Assembly: GCF_001655675.1 (NCBI RefSeq)
Contig: NZ_LYRP01000001.1
Coordinates: 496,001-560,000, forward strand
Origin: Mangrovibacter phragmitis
GTDB taxonomy: Bacteria; Pseudomonadota; Gammaproteobacteria; Enterobacterales; Enterobacteriaceae
Reading direction: 5' to 3'
DNA length: 64,000 nucleotides
Positions 59,675-64,000 of the stretch are shown in pieces; position 1 is the first letter of the stretch, and every line of letters starts with the position of its first letter. Below the pieces are notes generated by a model, which was not told where the DNA came from, searched no databases, and was given only the letters and a program-made list of their open reading frames with translations. Both the position numbers and the translations under genes were made by a program.

Positions 59675-59881
59675 TTACTCAGTGTCAACCTCGTTAAGCG
59701 CCACCATGATCGCCAGCCTTTCAGCATGCGGAAGGGCTGAATATTTCGCGCACCAGCGCTCAACCTTGCGCTTTATACGGTGCCGATCGTTGTAGTCTTT
59801 TCCGGCAAACGTGTGGGAATATGCGCGCCCTTCCGGGTAGTTCATCCAGATTTTTTCTGTTCTCACGCCGCCGCGTGTCTT
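59675..59881 (-). pseudogene. C-terminal fragment of phage DNA adenine methylase
   Basis: About 68 codons reading KTRGGVRTEKIWMNYPEG, then FAGKDYNDRHRIKRKVERW and LPHAERLAIMVALNEVDTE. This is the C-terminal part of the phage Dam-type N6-adenine methyltransferase family as I recall it. The catalytic DPPY region is absent, so the fragment is inactive. It is joined directly to the integrase remnant on the opposite strand. Confidence 0.65.
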
Positions 59882-60509
59882 GGCTCTTGAGCCCCGTAAG
59901 GACTACAGAAATTACTCGTCTAAAGTGCATATCCTTTTAGGGAAAATGAAATCTGAAAATATAAAACCTGAACATATCAGGCAGTATATGGATAAGCGGG
60001 GAGTTAAGAGTCGTGTACAGGCTAACAGGGAAAAAGCATTTATGTCGCGGGTAGTTAGGTGGGCATATGAGCGAGGTAAAGTGAAAATGAATCCATGCCA
60101 GGGAGTAAAGCAATTTAAAGAACAGGCCTGGACAGAACACCTGCATAAAGCAATTCAATCTGCTGAGTTACTGCTGCTGAACGCTGGAATGAGCAGTATT
60201 TATGTACTGCACCAACCGTCAGGATTGCGTTATACAAGAGCCGCATTCAAGGCGCAGTGGATGAAAGCTAAGAAAATGGCTAAAGAAAAATATCGGGATA
60301 TGGATTTCCAATTTACATGCCATGATCTGAAAGCTAAGAGTATCTCCGATCTTAGTGGTTCCCTGAATGAAAAACTGGAAATATCAGGCCATAAAAATGT
60401 AAACCAGACTGCTCGCTACAACAGGAAGATTTCGATAGTGCCGATGATCGGGGGGCTGTATTGCAATCTTACAGTGACGAAATCGAATGGCGAAACAATG
60501 GTGCATTGA
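59880..60509 (+). pseudogene. Tyrosine integrase remnant (internal deletion)
   Basis: A 209-codon frame made of two joined pieces of a phage integrase. Residues 20-80 give the core-binding domain (IKPEHIRQYMDKRGVKSRVQ, SRVVRWAYERGKVKMNPCQG). Residues 110-195 give the C-terminal catalytic part (FTCHDLKAKSISD, ISGHKNVNQTARYNRK). The segment with the first catalytic arginine is lost and the second HxxR motif reads HDLK, so the enzyme should be inactive although the tyrosine remains. It borders tRNA-Leu. Confidence 0.82.
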
Positions 60510-60521
60510 GATTTGAGCCAT

Positions 60522-60548
60522 AAAAAAACCGCCTGCTCGGGCGGTTTT
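60522..60548 (-). terminator. Terminator of the tRNA operon
   Basis: AAAACCGCC (60525-60533) pairs with GGCGGTTTT (60540-60548); the minus strand continues with Ts. It lies 40 bp past tRNA-Leu. Confidence 0.88.
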
Positions 60549-60589
60549 AACGACACTGCTTTTCATTGATTTTATTCTTGATTTTCCCA

Positions 60590-60676
60590 TGGTACCCGGA
60601 GCGGGACTTGAACCCGCACAGCGCGAACGCCGAGGGATTTTAAATCCCTTGTGTCTACCGATTCCACCATCCGGGC
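60590..60676 (-). tRNA. leuZ: tRNA-Leu (TAA anticodon)
   Basis: 87 nt from GCCCGGATGG to the encoded CCA. The anticodon loop in GGGATTTAAAATCCC carries TAA, and the long variable arm is typical of tRNA-Leu. It matches E. coli leuZ in sequence and order. Confidence 0.97.
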
Positions 60677-60684
60677 AGGGAAAT

Positions 60685-60758
60685 TGGAGGCGCGTTCCGG
60701 AGTCGAACCGGACTAGACGGATTTGCAATCCGCTACATAACCGCTTTGTTAACGCGCC
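60685..60758 (-). tRNA. cysT: tRNA-Cys (GCA anticodon)
   Basis: 74 nt from GGCGCGTTAAC to the encoded CCA. The anticodon stem-loop CGGATTGCAAATCCG gives GCA. Matches E. coli cysT. Confidence 0.97.
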
Positions 60759-60806
60759 AAATTTTTGCCTTTATAGCTGATAACCGCTTTCGCCATTATC
60801 GATAAC

Positions 60807-60882
<76 letters not shown>

Positions 60883-60951
60883 ACATCGAAATAAGATAAT
60901 CATTTGATTTTCTTACTAACCGGCGAACCGTGCCGCCGTTCGATGCGTTGC

Positions 60952-60979
60952 ATTCTACTTACCTGACGCACTGAGTCAA
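60952..60979 (-). promoter_or_regulatory. tRNA operon promoter
   Basis: Minus strand -35 TTGACT (60974-60979), 16-bp spacer, -10 TAGAAT (60952-60957), followed by a GC-rich discriminator. It lies about 70 bp before tRNA-Gly. Confidence 0.75.
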
Positions 60980-61028
60980 CGAAATTTTCTCATTCCCTGA
61001 TCGTTTGCTGAATTTTGCGCCGAATAGA

Positions 61029-61577
61029 TCACGGTTCGAGCAAATCGCCGCGCGCAGCGTTCAAATACTGGAACATTGACCAGAAAGTCAGAATGGTGGC
61101 AATGAACAGCAACCCAATACCGGTATATTCGACCCAGGCATTTGGCCGCCAGAGCATACCAATCAGCGCCAGCATTTGAGCCGTAGTTTTGACTTTACCT
61201 ACCCATGAAACAGCAACACTGCTGCGCTTACCAATTTCTGCCATCCACTCACGCAAAGCAGAAATAATAATTTCCCTGGCTATCATCGTCGCCGCTGGCA
61301 GTGTTACCCACCAGCAATGGTAATACTCCGCCACCAATACCAGTGCTGTCGCCACCATGACTTTATCGGCCACTGGGTCAAGAAACGCGCCAAAGCGTGT
61401 ACTTTGGTTCCAGAGACGGGCAAGAAAACCGTCGAACCAGTCGGTCACTGCGGCGAGGCAGAAAATAAATGCACACAAAAATGGTGCCCATTGGAACGGC
61501 AAATAGAACGCCAGAACAAAAAACGGGATCAGGATGACACGAAACAGCGTCAATAATGTTGGTATATTAAATCGCAT
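61029..61577 (-). CDS. pgsA: Phosphatidylglycerophosphate synthase
   Basis: Inner-membrane CDP-alcohol phosphotransferase that joins CDP-diacylglycerol and glycerol-3-phosphate, the first committed step to phosphatidylglycerol. 182 residues, as in E. coli. The CDP-alcohol motif is seen as [27 protein letters not shown], with DG-AR-G-D-D spacing intact. It lies 56 bp after uvrC, in the usual uvrY-uvrC-pgsA order. Confidence 0.97.
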   Translation of the reverse strand: MRFNIPTLLTLFRVILIPFFVLAFYLPFQWAPFLCAFIFCLAAVTDWFDGFLARLWNQSTRFGAFLDPVADKVMVATALVLVAEYYHCWWVTLPAATMIAREIIISALREWMAEIGKRSSVAVSWVGKVKTTAQMLALIGMLWRPNAWVEYTGIGLLFIATILTFWSMFQYLNAARGDLLEP

Positions 61578-61633
61578 AGCGTCGCTAACTGTTTGTCGTA
61601 AGTGAGAATTTGCTCTATGTTGCTACAGAGGCC

Positions 61634-63466
61634 CTAATGTTTCAATGCATAGAAAATCTTTTCTGCCAGTGCGTCTGATATTCCTGGCACTTTTGCAATC
61701 TCCTCAGCTGACGCATTACGCAAAGGCTGCAATCCACCCATGAATTTAAGCAACATCTGCCGCCGTTTTGGGCCGATCCCTTCAATAGATTCAAGGCTAC
61801 TGGTACTTTTTACTTTCGCCCTTTTTTTACGATGCCCACTAATAGCGTGATCATGTGACTCATCACGAATGTGTTGTATCACATGCAATGCCGGTGAATC
61901 CGGTGGCAACGAAAAACCTTCCCCTTCGGGTTCGAAAAATAAAGTCTCCAAACCCGCCTTACGGTCACTTCCTTTTGCCACGCCCAACAGTAATGGATGC
62001 GTTTTATCCCAGGGGACATCCAGTTCAGCAAACACCGTTTTTGCCTGACGCAATTGTCCTTTTCCACCATCAATAAAAATCACATCTGGAATTTTGCTGT
62101 CATCAATCGCTTTACCATAGCGCCGGCGCAGTACCTGGTTCATTGCAGCATAATCATCGCCTGGCGTGATGCCGGTAATATTGTAGCGCCGGTAGTCGGC
62201 TCGTAATGGCCCACTGGTATCAAAAACCACACATGATGCGACAGTTTGCTCCCCCATAGTGTGGCTGATATCAAAACATTCCATTCGTTTGATTTTGGGC
62301 AACTTCAGAACTTCAGCCAGTGCGGTAAGGCGCTGGTGAATGGTTGACTGTTGTGACAGCTTAGTGACCAGTGCTGTCGCAGCATTAGTACGGGCGAGTT
62401 TCAAATAACGCGCCCTGTCACCGCGTGGACGTGTTTGTACATGTATTTTACGCCCGGCAAGTTCCGACAGAGAATCACTCAGTAACCCGGGTTCAGCCAG
62501 ATTGAAATCCAGCAATATCTCACCAGGTAAAGTACGCGACTGACTTCCCTGCAGGTAAAACTGCCCAACAAAGGTTTCCACCACTTCGCTCAGCTCTGTA
62601 CCACCCGGTACTTTCGGGAAATAACTGCGGCTTCCCAGCACCTTGCCCTGGCGAATAAACAGTACATGGACACAGGCCATGCCAGCATCAAATGCCACGC
62701 CAATTACATCCAAATCATCGCCAGTATTGGAAACAAATTGCCTTTCAGTAACCCGGCGTACAGCCTGGATCTGGTCTCTTAAGCGCGCCGCTTCTTCAAA
62801 TTCAAGCGCCTGGCTGGCGGCTTCCATTCGCGCCACCAGCATCCGGATAACCTGGTCGTCTTTGCCAGACAGGAACAAACGCACATACTCAACTTGTTGC
62901 GCATAATCTTCATCGCTGACAATGCCTTTAACACATGGCCCCAGGCAGCGGCCAATTTGATATTGCAGGCAAGGCCGCGAGCGGTTGCGATAAACATTAT
63001 TTTCGCACTGGCGCACAGGGAACACCTTTTGCAGTAACGCCAGAGTCTCGCGAACGGCATAACCATTCGGGAAAGGCCCAAAGTACTCGCCTTTAGCATG
63101 CTTCGCCCCACGATGCATCGCAAGCCTTGGGTGATGGTCGCCGCTCAGAAAGATAAAAGGATAAGATTTATCATCACGCAACAGCACGTTGTAACGTGGC
63201 TGATAAAGCTTGATGTAGTTGTGCTCAAGAAGAAGAGCTTCTGTTTCTGTATGGGTGACAGTGACGTCAATTTGGGCTATTTGAGCTACCAGCGCTTCGG
63301 TTTTTCGGCTGGAGACCTTAGTACGGAAATAACTGGATAACCGTTTTTTCAGATCTTTCGCTTTCCCAACATAAATGACTGTAGCCTGGTCATCATACAT
63401 CCTGTAGACACCAGGCTTGTTAGTCACGGTCTTTAAAAAGGCTTTTGCGTCGAAATATTCACTCAC
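61634..63466 (-). CDS. uvrC: UvrC, excinuclease ABC subunit C
   Basis: Nuclease subunit of nucleotide excision repair that makes both incisions around DNA damage. 610 residues as in E. coli. The N-terminal GIY-YIG domain ([25 protein letters not shown]) makes the 3' cut. Four clustered Cys ([17 protein letters not shown]), a UVR domain ([13 protein letters not shown]), an RNase H-like C-terminal nuclease ([18 protein letters not shown]) and a helix-hairpin-helix pair follow. The start overlaps the uvrY stop by 4 nt. Confidence 0.97.
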   Translation of the reverse strand: MSEYFDAKAFLKTVTNKPGVYRMYDDQATVIYVGKAKDLKKRLSSYFRTKVSSRKTEALVAQIAQIDVTVTHTETEALLLEHNYIKLYQPRYNVLLRDDKSYPFIFLSGDHHPRLAMHRGAKHAKGEYFGPFPNGYAVRETLALLQKVFPVRQCENNVYRNRSRPCLQYQIGRCLGPCVKGIVSDEDYAQQVEYVRLFLSGKDDQVIRMLVARMEAASQALEFEEAARLRDQIQAVRRVTERQFVSNTGDDLDVIGVAFDAGMACVHVLFIRQGKVLGSRSYFPKVPGGTELSEVVETFVGQFYLQGSQSRTLPGEILLDFNLAEPGLLSDSLSELAGRKIHVQTRPRGDRARYLKLARTNAATALVTKLSQQSTIHQRLTALAEVLKLPKIKRMECFDISHTMGEQTVASCVVFDTSGPLRADYRRYNITGITPGDDYAAMNQVLRRRYGKAIDDSKIPDVIFIDGGKGQLRQAKTVFAELDVPWDKTHPLLLGVAKGSDRKAGLETLFFEPEGEGFSLPPDSPALHVIQHIRDESHDHAISGHRKKRAKVKSTSSLESIEGIGPKRRQMLLKFMGGLQPLRNASAEEIAKVPGISDALAEKIFYALKH

Positions 63467-64000
63467 TGACTTGCCAAAGGCTCCGTGTTACAAAGACCAT
63501 GACGGATCGCCAGGTGGGTCAACTCGACATCGCCACTGATATGAAGCTTGCTGAACATCCTGTAACGGTAGCTGTTCACTGTTTTTGGGCTGAGGTTGAG
63601 TTGCTCTGAAATTTCATTCACCTTTTGTCCGCGCGTTATCATCAACATAATTTGCAATTCGCGTTCAGATAAAGAAGCAAAAGGTGATTCTGTTTTCTCC
63701 GGCTCTATCTGGCTGAGCGCCATTTGCTGAGCAATATCTGAAGCAATATAGCGTTGGCCTGAGTTCACGAGGCGAATGGCATTCACCACTTCTTGTGGTG
63801 CGGCACCTTTGCTCAAATAACCTGAAGCCCCTGCCTGCATAACTTTTGCGGGAAGCGGGTTTTCAGTATGGATTGTTAACATGATGACTTTAACTTCAGG
63901 CGTGGCGCGCACAATTTTACGGGTGGCTTCAAGTCCACCAATGCCCGGCATGTTCATGTCCATCAGGACAACGTCCACCGGGTTAGCACGGCAGAACTTA
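63463..64000 (-). CDS. uvrY: UvrY, LuxR/FixJ-type response regulator (5' truncated by window)
   Basis: Response regulator of the BarA/UvrY system, which activates the csrB and csrC small RNAs. The frame is open past the right edge; about 178 of the usual 218 residues are visible, from [22 protein letters not shown]. The phospho-acceptor aspartate is in VLMDMNMPG. The C-terminal LuxR helix-turn-helix is complete ([39 protein letters not shown]). An apparent ATG at 63978 is internal. It heads uvrY-uvrC-pgsA. Confidence 0.96.
   Translation of the reverse strand, partial: KFCRANPVDVVLMDMNMPGIGGLEATRKIVRATPEVKVIMLTIHTENPLPAKVMQAGASGYLSKGAAPQEVVNAIRLVNSGQRYIASDIAQQMALSQIEPEKTESPFASLSERELQIMLMITRGQKVNEISEQLNLSPKTVNSYRYRMFSKLHISGDVELTHLAIRHGLCNTEPLASQ

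Overview
The window is enterobacterial chromosome, close in gene order to the uvrY–znuB segment of Escherichia coli and Salmonella but read in the opposite direction. Most proteins align over their full length with named E. coli proteins as I remember them. The gene content (full flagellar master and chemotaxis loci, araFGH, otsBA, azuC, a tRNA-Gly/Cys/Leu cluster) points to a motile member of the Enterobacteriaceae. The genus cannot be fixed from the sequence alone.

Region by region. 1–17.5 kb is housekeeping: the end of znuB, ruvB-ruvA, ruvC-yebC-nudB-aspS, yecE-yecN-cmoA-cmoB, mqo, cutC, a MalY/PatB-type lyase, yecM, argS and a lone GH105 glycoside hydrolase. 17.6–35.3 kb is the motility block on the minus strand: flhE-flhA-flhB, cheZ-cheY-cheB-cheR-tap-tar, then cheW-cheA-motB-motA and flhC-flhD. 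A dicarboxylate/amino-acid symporter on the plus strand sits between tar and cheW. Sigma-28 promoters are visible before tar and inside flhC, and a CRP site lies upstream of flhDC. 36–44 kb carries trehalose synthesis (otsB-otsA), a serine/threonine-type permease and the arabinose ABC transporter (araF-araG-araH).

44–58.5 kb is more variable. It holds ftnB, a yecJ-like gene, the dual-function azuCR locus (29-codon azuC, missed by size-filtered ORF calling), an RpiB-like isomerase, a YecR-like lipoprotein, a GGDEF/EAL protein, trkG facing a two-component system, a decayed ftnA beside yecH, a candidate unnamed small RNA, a DapA-like lyase, an ASCH amidohydrolase, an iron-type alcohol dehydrogenase and a DUF805 membrane protein. 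58.9–60.5 kb is a worn prophage scar beside tRNA-Leu: doc/phd, the tail of a phage Dam methylase and a deleted integrase. 60.6–64 kb returns to core genes: three tRNAs, pgsA, uvrC and the truncated uvrY.

The genes form coherent modules: Holliday-junction processing under LexA, wobble-uridine tRNA modification (cmoAB), the FlhDC to FliA flagellar cascade with chemotaxis, and carbon-source control by CRP and AraC. The least explained items are the small-RNA-like unit at 54.6–54.75 kb, the perfect inverted repeat upstream of araF, the 13-bp repeats before phd, and the coding remnant between flhD and otsA. I found no clearly new multi-gene system.
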